Below are positions 37,163 to 45,220 of a DNA stretch of 64,000 nt, one piece after another (the stretch's first letter is position 1; each line of letters begins with the position of its first letter). The translations under genes were made by a program, and so were the position numbers. Source of the stretch: Thermoanaerobacterium saccharolyticum. Lineage in GTDB: Bacteria > Bacillota > Thermoanaerobacteria > Thermoanaerobacterales > Thermoanaerobacteraceae. Location of the stretch: positions 62,001 through 126,000 of the forward strand of contig NZ_BBKT01000017.1 in NCBI RefSeq assembly GCF_000747665.1, written 5' to 3'. The notes under the pieces were generated by a model. It saw only the letters and a program-made list of their open reading frames with translations. It ran no database searches and had not been told where the DNA came from.

Positions 37163-38907
37163 TAATCATTCATAGGATAAAGATCTTTTTTGCTATAGGT
37201 TGTATGAAGCAAGTGATGAGATTTTTCTCCTAATGGGCTTATTAAGAATTCTTCGTACAGCTTTGTTATCATTGGATTTTTGTGAGACTTTCTGATAGGC
37301 AAGTCTTTATCTGCTTCATATATGGCTTTTAATCTGCTTTTCCTCACCAAATCTTTTTCATTTGGATTGTGTATTGGCTGTCCGCCGCCCATTATGCAAC
37401 CGCCAGGGCATCCCATGACTTCTATGAAATGGTACTCTGCTTCACCATTCTTTATCTTGTCTAAGAGTTTCTTAGCATTCCCTGTGCCATTTGCTACAGC
37501 TATTTTTATTTCTTTCCCGCCTATATCAATCTTTGCTTCTTTTATTCCTTCCAATCCTCTTACTTCTTCGTACTCAAAATTCTCAATATCTTTTCCTTCA
37601 ACTATATCTGCAACAGTTCTTAAAGCCGCTTCCATGACACCGCCTGTAGCGCCGAATATGACACCAGCACCGGATGATTCGCCAAGCGGATTGTCGTATT
37701 CGCTATCAGGCAAGTTGACAAAATCTATACCTGACTGCTTTATCATATGAGCAAGTTCTCTCGTCGTCAAAACAGCATCCACATCTTTCATGCCATCTAC
37801 TATCATTTGAGGTCTGTCTATCTCATACTTCTTAGCAGTACACGGCATAATTGATACGACAAAGATATCTTTTGGATCTATTCCTTCTTTTTCCGCAAAA
37901 TAGCTCTTTATTATTGCGCCCATCATCATGTGAGGCGACTTGCAAGTAGAAAGATTGTCTATAAATTCAGGATAATACCTTTCACAATAGTTTATCCATC
38001 CAGGACTGCAGGATGTTATCATAGGAAGCTTACCGCCTTCGTTAAGCCTCTTTAAAAGTTCATTTCCTTCTTCTATTATGGTTAAATCTGCAGCAAAGTC
38101 TGTATCAAATACTTTGTCAAAACCAAGCCTTTTTAAAGCTGATACCATTTTTCCTGTCACTATTGAGCCATAAGGCATTCCAAACTCTTCGCCAAGTGCG
38201 ACTCTCACAGCAGGTGCTGTCTGAACCACAACGTATCTCTTTTCATCCAAAAGCGCATCGTAAACCATCTTTGTATGGTCTTTTTCGTAAATCGCTCCAA
38301 CAGGACATGCCTCTATACACTGTCCACAGCTAATGCATGGTGATTCATTTAAACCTCTGCCAAATGAAGGTGCAACAATAGTCTTAAATCCTCTGTTAAC
38401 CATGCCTATGGCGAAAACATTCTGCACATTGTTGCATGTAGCAACACACCTTCTACACAATACGCATTTATTTGGGTCTCTGACGATGGAAGGAGACGAC
38501 TCATCTTTTTGATATTTTATATTTTCGCCCATAAACCTTATTTCATCTATACCAAACTTTCTGCTTAAATCTTGCAACTCACAGTTTCCGCTTCTTACAC
38601 ATGTAAGACAGCTTCTGTCGTGTGCAGACAGTATAAGCTCTAAATTAGATCTCCTTGCCTCTCTTACACGAGGAGTATTTGTGTATATTTCCATGCCGTC
38701 GCTTACAGGATAGACACAAGATGCCTGTAAATTTCTAACGCCTTTTATCTCAACAACGCATAGCCTGCAAGCACCTATTTCGTTTATCTCTTCAAGGTAG
38801 CATAATGTAGGAATCTCAATGTTTGCATATTTTGCAGCTTGCAATACTGTATAATTAGCAGGTACTTCTACAGGAATTCCATCAATAGTTATTCGAACTT
38901 TATCCAT
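37162..38907 (-). CDS. hydA: [FeFe] hydrogenase catalytic subunit HydA (bifurcating-type operon)
   Basis: About 581 residues. In order: an N-terminal [2Fe-2S] domain (PTLCYLEEINEIGACRLC), the NuoG-type His-Cys cluster (HDRSCLTCVRSGNCELQDL), two [4Fe-4S] clusters (CVLCRRCVATC and CISCGQCIEACP), and the H-cluster domain with all three motifs: TSCSPGWINYCE, MPCTAKKYE and EVMGCPGGCIMGGGQP. The proton-transfer cysteine is present, unlike in the homologue at 43.9-45.2 kb. It makes H2 from NADH plus reduced ferredoxin in family members with HydB and HydC. In T. saccharolyticum another hydrogenase (Hfs) is reported as the main H2 producer. The ATG at 38907 follows AAAGGAG. Confidence 0.96.
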   Translation of the reverse strand: MDKVRITIDGIPVEVPANYTVLQAAKYANIEIPTLCYLEEINEIGACRLCVVEIKGVRNLQASCVYPVSDGMEIYTNTPRVREARRSNLELILSAHDRSCLTCVRSGNCELQDLSRKFGIDEIRFMGENIKYQKDESSPSIVRDPNKCVLCRRCVATCNNVQNVFAIGMVNRGFKTIVAPSFGRGLNESPCISCGQCIEACPVGAIYEKDHTKMVYDALLDEKRYVVVQTAPAVRVALGEEFGMPYGSIVTGKMVSALKRLGFDKVFDTDFAADLTIIEEGNELLKRLNEGGKLPMITSCSPGWINYCERYYPEFIDNLSTCKSPHMMMGAIIKSYFAEKEGIDPKDIFVVSIMPCTAKKYEIDRPQMIVDGMKDVDAVLTTRELAHMIKQSGIDFVNLPDSEYDNPLGESSGAGVIFGATGGVMEAALRTVADIVEGKDIENFEYEEVRGLEGIKEAKIDIGGKEIKIAVANGTGNAKKLLDKIKNGEAEYHFIEVMGCPGGCIMGGGQPIHNPNEKDLVRKSRLKAIYEADKDLPIRKSHKNPMITKLYEEFLISPLGEKSHHLLHTTYSKKDLYPMND

Positions 38908-38927
38908 GTTTTGCACTCCTTTCATTA

Positions 38928-40718
38928 CTATTTCTTGTATATAGCATCAAACGGACATTTATCCATACATGTTCCACATTTTATGCATTTATCTTGATCT
39001 ATTACATGAGGCTGCTTTACTTTTCCAGATATAGCGTTTGTAGGACAATTTTTAGCACATATGCCGCACCCTTTACATTTATCTGGATCAATTCTAAATT
39101 TCAGAAGTGCCTGGCAAACACCTGCAGGACATCTTTTCTCCTTTATGTGTGCCTCATATTCATCTCTAAAATACCTTATGGTCGAAAGAACAGGGTTAGG
39201 AGCTGTTTGACCTAATGCACACAAAGAAGACGCCTTTATGGAATTGGCAAGAGTCTCGAGTTTTTCGATATCTCCTTCTTCGCCCTTTCCTGATGTTATC
39301 TTATTAAGCAGTTCCAACATTCTTCTCGTACCTATGCGGCATGGTGAGCATTTGCCACATGATTCATCAACGGTAAATTCCAAGAAAAATTTTGCAATAT
39401 CAACCATACAGTTATCTTCGTCCATTACGATAAGTCCACCTGAACCCATCATGGAACCAATATTAAGAAGTGAATCATAATCAATAGGTGTATCTAAATG
39501 CTCCGCAGGAATACATCCACCAGACGGTCCACCTGTCTGAGCTGCTTTGAATTTCTTGCCATTTGGTATTCCTCCACCTATTTCAAATATGATCTCTCTG
39601 AGGGTTGTACCCATAGGTATTTCTACCAGACCTGTATTGTTGATCTTTCCACCAAGAGCAAATACCTTTGTACCTTTGGATTTTTCAGTGCCTATACTTG
39701 CGAACCATTCTGAACCATTCAATATAATCGCAGGAATATTTGCATAAGTTTCAACGTTGTTTACGATAGTTGGCTTTTCCCACACACCTTTTACAGCAGG
39801 GAATGGAGGTCTTGGCCTTGGTTCACCGCGTTTTCCCATTACAGAATTTAAAAGTGCAGTCTCTTCACCGCAGACAAAAGCACCTGCTCCAAGCCTTATC
39901 TCTATATCAAAGTCAAATCCCGTATTGAAAATATTTTTACCTAAAAGTCCGTACTCTCTTGCTTGATCTATCGCAATTTGAAGCCTCTTTACTGCAAGAG
40001 GATATTCAGCCCTTACATAAATATAACCATGGTTAGCACCAATTGCATATCCTGCTATAGCCATAGCTTCCAAAACGCTGTGAGGATCTCCCTCTAATAC
40101 GCTTCTATCCATGAAGGCACCAGGATCCCCTTCATCAGCATTACAAACGACGTACTTAGGCGTCTCTTTTTGGTTGTAAGCAAATTCCCACTTTATACCT
40201 GTAGGGAAGCCACCACCACCTCTACCTCTTAAGCCTGACTTTTTAATCTCATTTATTACTTCCTCAGGCGTCATCTCAGTCAACACCTTTGCCAATGCTT
40301 TATAGCCATCAAATGCAATTGCTTCCTTTATATCCTCTGGGTTTATAAGACCACAGTTTCTTAAAGCAACTCTCTGCTGTTTCTTGAAAAATGCTGTTTC
40401 CTCTAAAGGTTTGATTCCTTCTTCTGTGACGCTTTCTCCGTAAAGATACTTTTTAACAACTCTTCCTTTTAAAAGGTGTTCTTCCACGATTTCTGGAACA
40501 TATTCTTCTTTGACACGGCTGTAAAACACGCCTTCTGGATACACGACAACAACTGGACCCAACTCACAAAGTCCAAAGCATCCAGTTCTTACAACCTGAA
40601 CTTCTTTGTCTAAACCTTTATTTGCAATTTCTTCTTCAAAGCATTTTGCTATTCTATCTGAATTTGACGATGTACATCCTGTACCACCGCACACCATAAC
40701 ATGTGATCTATATAACAT
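38928..40718 (-). CDS. hydB: NADH-oxidising subunit HydB of [FeFe] hydrogenase (NuoF-like)
   Basis: 596 residues. An N-terminal thioredoxin-like [2Fe-2S] domain (MVCGGTGCTSSNSD) is followed by a NuoF domain with the FMN/NADH sites (GLRGRGGGGFPTGIKWEFA, CNADEGDPGAFMDR), an SLBB part, a [4Fe-4S] motif (SCGKCSPCRIGTRRM) and a C-terminal 2[4Fe-4S] ferredoxin domain (CKGCGICAKNCP, CIKCGTCMDKCP). It is the site of NAD(H) binding and of bifurcation in HydABC. GGAGGGC precedes the ATG. It lies between hydD and hydA. Confidence 0.96.
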   Translation of the reverse strand: MLYRSHVMVCGGTGCTSSNSDRIAKCFEEEIANKGLDKEVQVVRTGCFGLCELGPVVVVYPEGVFYSRVKEEYVPEIVEEHLLKGRVVKKYLYGESVTEEGIKPLEETAFFKKQQRVALRNCGLINPEDIKEAIAFDGYKALAKVLTEMTPEEVINEIKKSGLRGRGGGGFPTGIKWEFAYNQKETPKYVVCNADEGDPGAFMDRSVLEGDPHSVLEAMAIAGYAIGANHGYIYVRAEYPLAVKRLQIAIDQAREYGLLGKNIFNTGFDFDIEIRLGAGAFVCGEETALLNSVMGKRGEPRPRPPFPAVKGVWEKPTIVNNVETYANIPAIILNGSEWFASIGTEKSKGTKVFALGGKINNTGLVEIPMGTTLREIIFEIGGGIPNGKKFKAAQTGGPSGGCIPAEHLDTPIDYDSLLNIGSMMGSGGLIVMDEDNCMVDIAKFFLEFTVDESCGKCSPCRIGTRRMLELLNKITSGKGEEGDIEKLETLANSIKASSLCALGQTAPNPVLSTIRYFRDEYEAHIKEKRCPAGVCQALLKFRIDPDKCKGCGICAKNCPTNAISGKVKQPHVIDQDKCIKCGTCMDKCPFDAIYKK

Positions 40719-40731
40719 TTACAGCCCTCCT

Positions 40732-41097
40732 TTATTCAACACTACTAATAGTCCATTCTTTAATCGGATGTCCATTAACTACATGTTCCGCAACTATCTG
40801 CCTTGCCTTGTTTTCATCAACTTTTATATACGTAACTTTTTCTTGTCCCGGAACATAAACATCTACCATAGGCTCATATTTGCACATACCGATACAACCA
40901 GTCTCAGCAACAACTACATCCGTAATATTTCTCTTACCAAGCTCATCTAATATAGCCATCATCACTGGTCTTGCACCAGCAGCTATACCACACGTAGCCA
41001 TGCCAACTGTAATTCTTATGCCGTTTCTATCTTTACGAAGATTTACCTTTTCCAATGTCTCTTTTCTTATCTTTTCTAATTCCTCTATAGATTTCAT
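40732..41097 (-). CDS. hydD: Thioredoxin-like [2Fe-2S] ferredoxin, HydD
   Basis: 121 residues with VGMATCGIAAGARPVMMAIL and VVVAETGCIGMCKYEPMVDV, which supply the four cysteines of a thioredoxin-like [2Fe-2S] ferredoxin. It resembles the N-terminal part of HydB and the NuoE-type cluster domain. Its exact role is unknown. GGAGGTG precedes the ATG at 41097. It could in principle stand in for part of HydC's electron transfer, since hydC is interrupted, but that is speculation. Confidence 0.88.
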   Translation of the reverse strand: MKSIEELEKIRKETLEKVNLRKDRNGIRITVGMATCGIAAGARPVMMAILDELGKRNITDVVVAETGCIGMCKYEPMVDVYVPGQEKVTYIKVDENKARQIVAEHVVNGHPIKEWTISSVE

Positions 41098-41099
41098 AT

Positions 41100-41645
41100 T
41101 TACACCTCCATGACACAATTTATGTTTTCTTCAAGGTACTCAATTAACCAGCGCAATACAGAAGGCTCTGTAATCTTTACGCCATTTAGCAGTTTTTTAA
41201 TATCCAAAGTATTAAACGAAAATTTTCTACCATCTGACATAATTTCAAAAGACACGTCAACATCACTATTAGAGACTATAAGCGAAATTATAGTAGAAGG
41301 TATATCTCCAATTGGAATCAAATCAATACTTGAAAGTTTAAAAGTTCCTTCCACATAAGTGCCAACACCTTTTTGAGACCTTATTTTTGCATCTCCGCCG
41401 CATTGAAGGGCTAATTCTTTAAAAAAAGGCAAACCCAATCCAACTTTCCGCTCTTTCCTTGTTGTCGTAAAAGGATCAAACGCTTTTTTTAAAAGCTCAT
41501 CATCCATTCCGCAACCATCGTCTTCAATGCTTACTTTCATAAAGTCTTTTTTATGGTCAATTTCTAATTTGATTGATATATTTTTTGCACCAGCTTTTAT
41601 GCTATTTTGGGCAATATCTAAAATGTAAAGCGATAACTCTTTCAT
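41100..41645 (-). CDS. HATPase_c (GHKL) ATP-binding protein in the hyd operon
   Basis: 181 residues with a histidine-kinase-type ATPase fold: N box LDIAQNSIKAGAKNI, G1 box EDDGCGMDDELLKKAFDPFT, G2 box GLGLPFFKELALQCGG. No dimerisation or phospho-accepting domain is visible, so it resembles a stand-alone ATPase or anti-sigma-like kinase rather than a sensor kinase. The C-terminal part (about residues 110-181) matches no family I recognise. It starts one base after the hydC stop and its end overlaps hydD by none. A second HATPase lies upstream at 45.2-45.6 kb. Confidence 0.85.
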   Translation of the reverse strand: MKELSLYILDIAQNSIKAGAKNISIKLEIDHKKDFMKVSIEDDGCGMDDELLKKAFDPFTTTRKERKVGLGLPFFKELALQCGGDAKIRSQKGVGTYVEGTFKLSSIDLIPIGDIPSTIISLIVSNSDVDVSFEIMSDGRKFSFNTLDIKKLLNGVKITEPSVLRWLIEYLEENINCVMEV

Positions 41646-41646
41646 A

Positions 41647-41826
41647 TTAATCAAATTTCTTCAATATATCTTCAACATCATCAGGTGTCAATCTGCCAAA
41701 AACTTCCCCGTTTATCATCATTACAGGTGCAAGACCGCAAGCACCTAAGCAGCGAGTCGCTTCAAGTGAAAACTTGCCATCACCTGTCACGTCTCCTACG
41801 CTTATGCCAAGCTTCTCTTTTAATGT
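41647..41826 (-). pseudogene. hydC: hydC (NuoE-like) 3' part, separated by an IS200-type insertion
   Basis: This codes the C-terminal 59 residues of the NuoE/HydC subunit: TLKEKLGISVGDVTGDGKFS, then LEATRCLGACGLAPVMMING with the two C-terminal [2Fe-2S] cysteines. It has no start of its own. It joins in frame, exactly between two codons (GAC and ACA), to the 5' part at 42421-42724 when the inserted element is removed. Intact HydC of about 160 residues carries electrons between the HydB FMN site and the other subunits. Downstream genes start one base beyond its stop. Confidence 0.92.
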
Positions 41827-42420
41827 CTATATAATGGGGTTAAATCCCTCAGCTTAAGCTGAAACCTTTAGGTCAACAAAATAAATAATCACTTCCAGTA
41901 AAAAATAAAACTAGAGGTGATAAATATGCAAAATTATAGAAAGTCGTCGCATGCTACATATGACCTAAAATATCATATAGTATGGATAACAAAATATAGA
42001 AAACCAGTATTGGTTGGGAAAATAGCAGAAAGGACAAGAGAACTAATAAGAATGGTATGCAAAAATAATGAAGTAGAAATATTATCAGGGCATGTATCAA
42101 AAGATCATATACATATACTAGTGTCAGCACCGCCACATTTGTCAGTAAGTAAGCTGGTGCAATATATAAAAGGATATAGTTCGAGAAAGTTGCTAATGGA
42201 GAATAAGGAGCTTAACAAACAATTTTGGGGACAACATTTGTGGGCACGAGGATATTTTGCAGCAAGTAGTGGCAATGTAACAGATGAAGTGATAATAGAG
42301 TATATACAAAATCAAGACATAGAAGAAAATCAAAAGAATGATAATTTTACTTTAGGCGAGTTTTAAGCTGCTTAAGCGGCATATCCAACCCACCTGCTTT
42401 AGCAGGTGGTGGTTGAGTTT
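41827..42420 (+). mobile_element. IS200/IS605-type insertion element inside hydC, 594 bp
   Basis: A tyrosine (Y1) transposase is flanked by subterminal hairpins: a palindrome CAGCTTAAGCTG at 41850-41861 near the left end and CCACCTGC-TTTA-GCAGGTGG at 42390-42409 near the right end. There are no terminal inverted repeats and no needed target duplication, as known for IS200/IS605 elements. Ends are set by restoring the hydC frame, so they are accurate to about two bases. No accessory tnpB is present. The transposase reads opposite to the hyd operon. Confidence 0.9.
41926..42366 (+). CDS. tnpA: IS200/IS605 family Y1 transposase TnpA
   Basis: 146 residues. The HUH motif is H-I-H at residues 61-63 in SKDHIHILVSAPP, and the nucleophilic tyrosine is Y126 in TDEVIIEYIQNQ. 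KYHIVWITKYRKPVL is the typical start region. It cuts and joins single-stranded DNA at hairpin ends. AGAGGTG stands five bases before the ATG. The frame is intact, so the element may still be able to move. Confidence 0.95.
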   Translation: MQNYRKSSHATYDLKYHIVWITKYRKPVLVGKIAERTRELIRMVCKNNEVEILSGHVSKDHIHILVSAPPHLSVSKLVQYIKGYSSRKLLMENKELNKQFWGQHLWARGYFAASSGNVTDEVIIEYIQNQDIEENQKNDNFTLGEF

Positions 42421-42724
42421 GTCTAATACCATCGCAGAACCTTTTACGTAACAAGCGGTGCCAAGGCAAACGCCGATTTTATACTTCCCGGATGGCTTTA
42501 ATGTGAAACGGGAGTAAAAAGTCGCGATTCCAAATATCTCTGTCAATGGTACATTCATTTCTTCTGAAATAAATTGCTGAACTTCTATAGGCAAATAGCC
42601 AAATATTTCTTGAGCTTCATTCATGACAGCAATCAAAGAACCGTCTGTATTTTTCAATTGGTCTATCACTTTTTTTTAATTTATTTATATTTTCTTCGCT
42701 GAATTTTTCGTAGATTGCCTGCAT
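42421..42724 (-). pseudogene. hydC: hydC (NuoE-like) 5' part with A8 frameshift
   Basis: GGAGGGT and an ATG at 42724 start MQAIYEKFSEENINKLKK, which meets an A8 run (42670-42677) and then goes out of frame. In the frame after the run it reads VIDQLKNTDGSLIAVMNEAQ, PIEVQQFISEEMNVPLTEIF, ATFYSRFTLKPSGKYKIGVC and GTACYVKG, the normal NuoE sequence with its first two cluster cysteines. Removing one A gives one frame of 101 codons, and adding the 3' part gives 160 residues, the family length. The gene is therefore hit twice: by the element and by a one-base shift, unless the A run is a sequencing error or a slippage site. Confidence 0.88.
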
Positions 42725-42780
42725 CTAATTACCCTCCTTTAAAAAAAATTAATCTTAAAATTGCAAAATAGGACATAATT

Positions 42781-42811
42781 ATTATACCATATGTTAATTA
42801 TTTTTTTAACA
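42781..42811 (-). promoter_or_regulatory. Predicted promoter with overlapping inverted repeat before hydC
   Basis: Minus strand TTAAAA (42804-42809), 17-nt spacer and extended -10 TGGTATAAT. TGTTAA-N8-TTAACA (42792-42811) covers the spacer and -35, as an operator would. Spacing differs from the Rex consensus, which has four bases between half-sites. Confidence 0.55.
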
Positions 42812-42869
42812 GTTAAAAATAAAAATTTTTTTATTTTCTGATAATCCCGACTAATTTGATATGTTTTCT

Positions 42870-43565
42870 TTACTTGCACATCCAGTCAACAACCATGTCC
42901 AAATCATCTAAATCAAAACAATTTACCCTTTCGCTTATGTGGCCTAAATGATGAGCATCAGAAGAAGTAAGTGCTTTATACTTCTTTATACATTCAGCTA
43001 CAATGCGGTTGTCAATCGATGAAGAAGACACTTCGACAGTTTTAAGATTCGTTATATCTGGTATAAAGCCAAGATTTGAAATAATGCTGTAAGAAGTGCG
43101 ATCTATGTGAGCAGGCACAGCAGCACCAATGCCATCCATCATTCTAAAGATTTCATCAACAGAAAAGCTACTGGAAGATAAAAGCAGCTTTTCTGCTTCA
43201 TCCACAATATTATCGTCTTTATCCATAATCAACTGATTTCCGAAAAGATATTTGTTATTTTTTACGCAGTCTAAACTGTTATAAATCATTTCACCAAAAT
43301 TCAAACAGTCAAGAATATCAAAAAAATAACATAATACATGAACTTCTTCTTTTGTCTGAACTTCTATGCCGGGTATAAATTTTATCCCCTTTTGCCGGCA
43401 TAATTCATGGACGGCTTCGACATTTTTAGTTGAATTATGATCTGTCAAAGATATTACATCAAGCCCTTTTATTAAAACCATATTGACGATATTATTAGGC
43501 GTCATATCATCATCTGCACATGGCGATAATGATGAATGAATGTGCAAATCATAGTAAAACTTCAT
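42870..43565 (-). CDS. PHP-domain phosphoesterase-like protein
   Basis: 231 residues. PHP motifs are DLHIHSSLSPCADDDMTPNN, ISLTDHNSTKN, FIPGIEVQTKEEVHVLCYFF, and SSDAHHLGHISERVN at the end, which provide the expected metal ligands. The nearest relatives are TrpH/YciV-type PHP phosphoesterases; the substrate is unknown. Its ATG overlaps the stop of the upstream DRTGG gene. It is a regular member of the hydrogenase neighbourhood in such genomes and may act on a phosphorylated regulator, which is inference. Confidence 0.88.
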   Translation of the reverse strand: MKFYYDLHIHSSLSPCADDDMTPNNIVNMVLIKGLDVISLTDHNSTKNVEAVHELCRQKGIKFIPGIEVQTKEEVHVLCYFFDILDCLNFGEMIYNSLDCVKNNKYLFGNQLIMDKDDNIVDEAEKLLLSSSSFSVDEIFRMMDGIGAAVPAHIDRTSYSIISNLGFIPDITNLKTVEVSSSSIDNRIVAECIKKYKALTSSDAHHLGHISERVNCFDLDDLDMVVDWMCK

Positions 43566-43891
43566 TTAATCATCTCACTTAATTTAACTGCTGCTTCAAA
43601 TGAACTGCCATTAAACGCTATAACAGGTATGTTTTCCTCATCAGCCTTTTCTTTAGCATTTTCATCAAGTTTTTCTCCTTCACAAATGATGATGCAGCTT
43701 ATCTCTGTCATAACAGCAACCGCAATTACATTCACATGCGTCTGAATCGTCACCCATGCACTTCCGCTTTTCACGTGAGACATTACAAAGCTTAACAAAT
43801 CACACACGTAGACATTGCTTACTTCCTTTTCTATGCCTCCCTCACCTGCTACCAAAGTAAATTCATGGCTTAATATATCCTTTACTTTCAA
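43562..43891 (-). CDS. DRTGG-domain protein (second in the operon)
   Basis: 109 residues of the DRTGG-like fold found as a stand-alone domain in hydrogenase clusters: MKVKDILSHEFTLVAGEGGI, VCDLLSFVMSHVKSGSAW, IIICEGEKLDENAKEKADEE. It starts with TTG at 43891, overlapping the stop of the hydrogenase homologue, with GGAGG seven bases upstream inside that gene. Its role is unknown. The domain is often linked to ligand sensing. Confidence 0.82.
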   Translation of the reverse strand: MKVKDILSHEFTLVAGEGGIEKEVSNVYVCDLLSFVMSHVKSGSAWVTIQTHVNVIAVAVMTEISCIIICEGEKLDENAKEKADEENIPVIAFNGSSFEAAVKLSEMIK

Positions 43892-45198
43892 GGCTTTACC
43901 TCCTTATCACTGCCTATTACAGGCGGAATTTTAATAGAAAGCTTATTTATTTCTTCTGCCAGTATTTTTATCCTGTCTTTTAATTTAAAGATACAGTCAT
44001 ATTCGCTGGCAAATCCTTTTACTATATCCTCTGCAAGGGCCCTGCATCCAGGGGATCCACAAGAACCACAATCAAGTCCCGGCAAGCTTTTATAGATTTC
44101 GTCAATTGATTTCATCATGTCAATAGCTTTGTCTATATCTTCATCTAAATTTAAAACATCGCTTTTTTTAAGTTTGACATTTAGCATAAACTCATGAAAA
44201 TCCACCTCTATATATTTTTTTATTGATGCATCCTTGTTTAATTTTTCTTTTAATTTTATTATCCTGTTTCTGGCAACAAAATTATTGGCAACAGTCAAAG
44301 GGCCTCCTACACATCCACCAACGCAAGCAAGACCTTCAAAAAAATCAATATCGTCTAATTTTCCTAATTCAATATCCTCTAATACACCTATGACATTTTG
44401 AATTCCATCTACAAAAAGACAATTTTCCAATGATGTACCGTACGATTCACCACCTGCATTTGCCCATCCAACTCCGATCATTGATGAAATATGCTCAATT
44501 TTCTTCTCAGTAAATTTTCTTTTGTCCAATATCATGCTGTAGACATCCCTCATGGAGAAAACACCGTCTATATACGACTTTTCAATGCCTATGGGATTTT
44601 TTACGCTGGTGACTTTTGCAGCACACGGCGATACAAAAAACACCCCTATTTCTTCGTCTTTTAACCCTGTTTTCTTTTTAGCTTCATCTCTGGCAATTTT
44701 CCCAGCCACCTCAACAGGCGGCATTATATTTAAAATATTATCCATCAATGAAGGAAATCTCTGTTGAATAAGCCGAACAATAGCAGGACATGCGGATGAT
44801 ATAATGGGCCTTTTGTAATCTTTCGTCTTTACTACATCTCGAGTTATATACGATACGATATCAGCAGCATAAGCAACCTCAAAAACTTCGTCAAACCCGC
44901 ATGATTGCAAAGATGCCAGTATGTCGCCTATTGTCATATCTTTAAATTGTCCATAAAGAGAAGGCGCTGGAAGAGCGATTTTATACTTGTAATTTTCCAT
45001 CATGCCTATATCGTCTGTCACCACGACTTTAGCATGATAAGGGCATACCCTTACACACTCCCCGCAATCAATACATTTCTCTTTTATTATCTTTGCTTTT
45101 CCATCCCTCACACGTATAGCCTCAGTAGGGCACCTTTTTATACAATTGGTACATCCTTTACACCTATCTTTATCAAGAGTCACAGAATGAAAATACAT
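43888..45198 (-). CDS. Sensory-like [FeFe] hydrogenase homologue with FeS domain
   Basis: 436 residues. An N-terminal 2[4Fe-4S] domain (CKGCTNCIKRCP, CIDCGECVRVCP) precedes the H-cluster domain. L1 reads SSACPAI (C137) where catalytic enzymes have TSCxPxW, so the proton-transfer cysteine is alanine (A136). L2 keeps SPCAAK (C192) and L3 keeps ACVGGCVGGP (C292, C296), so the four cluster ligands remain. A C-terminal FeS domain (LDCGSCGSPGCRALAED) follows near residue 375. This fits the putatively sensory [FeFe] hydrogenases. No PAS domain is fused, but HATPase and DRTGG proteins flank it. It is more likely a sensor than an enzyme, which is inference. Confidence 0.87.
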   Translation of the reverse strand: MYFHSVTLDKDRCKGCTNCIKRCPTEAIRVRDGKAKIIKEKCIDCGECVRVCPYHAKVVVTDDIGMMENYKYKIALPAPSLYGQFKDMTIGDILASLQSCGFDEVFEVAYAADIVSYITRDVVKTKDYKRPIISSACPAIVRLIQQRFPSLMDNILNIMPPVEVAGKIARDEAKKKTGLKDEEIGVFFVSPCAAKVTSVKNPIGIEKSYIDGVFSMRDVYSMILDKRKFTEKKIEHISSMIGVGWANAGGESYGTSLENCLFVDGIQNVIGVLEDIELGKLDDIDFFEGLACVGGCVGGPLTVANNFVARNRIIKLKEKLNKDASIKKYIEVDFHEFMLNVKLKKSDVLNLDEDIDKAIDMMKSIDEIYKSLPGLDCGSCGSPGCRALAEDIVKGFASEYDCIFKLKDRIKILAEEINKLSIKIPPVIGSDKEVKP

Positions 45199-45220
45199 TG
45201 TAAATAACCCACCTTAGAAT

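Noticed and set aside
41821-42426. Possible 6-bp target duplication TGTCTA on both sides of the inserted element
   Set aside because: Counting it as a duplication would leave hydC two bases out of frame, and IS200/IS605 elements do not duplicate their target. The repeat is taken as chance.
42792-42811. Rex operator
   Set aside because: The half-sites fit but the spacing is 8, not 4. It is kept only as an operator-like repeat.
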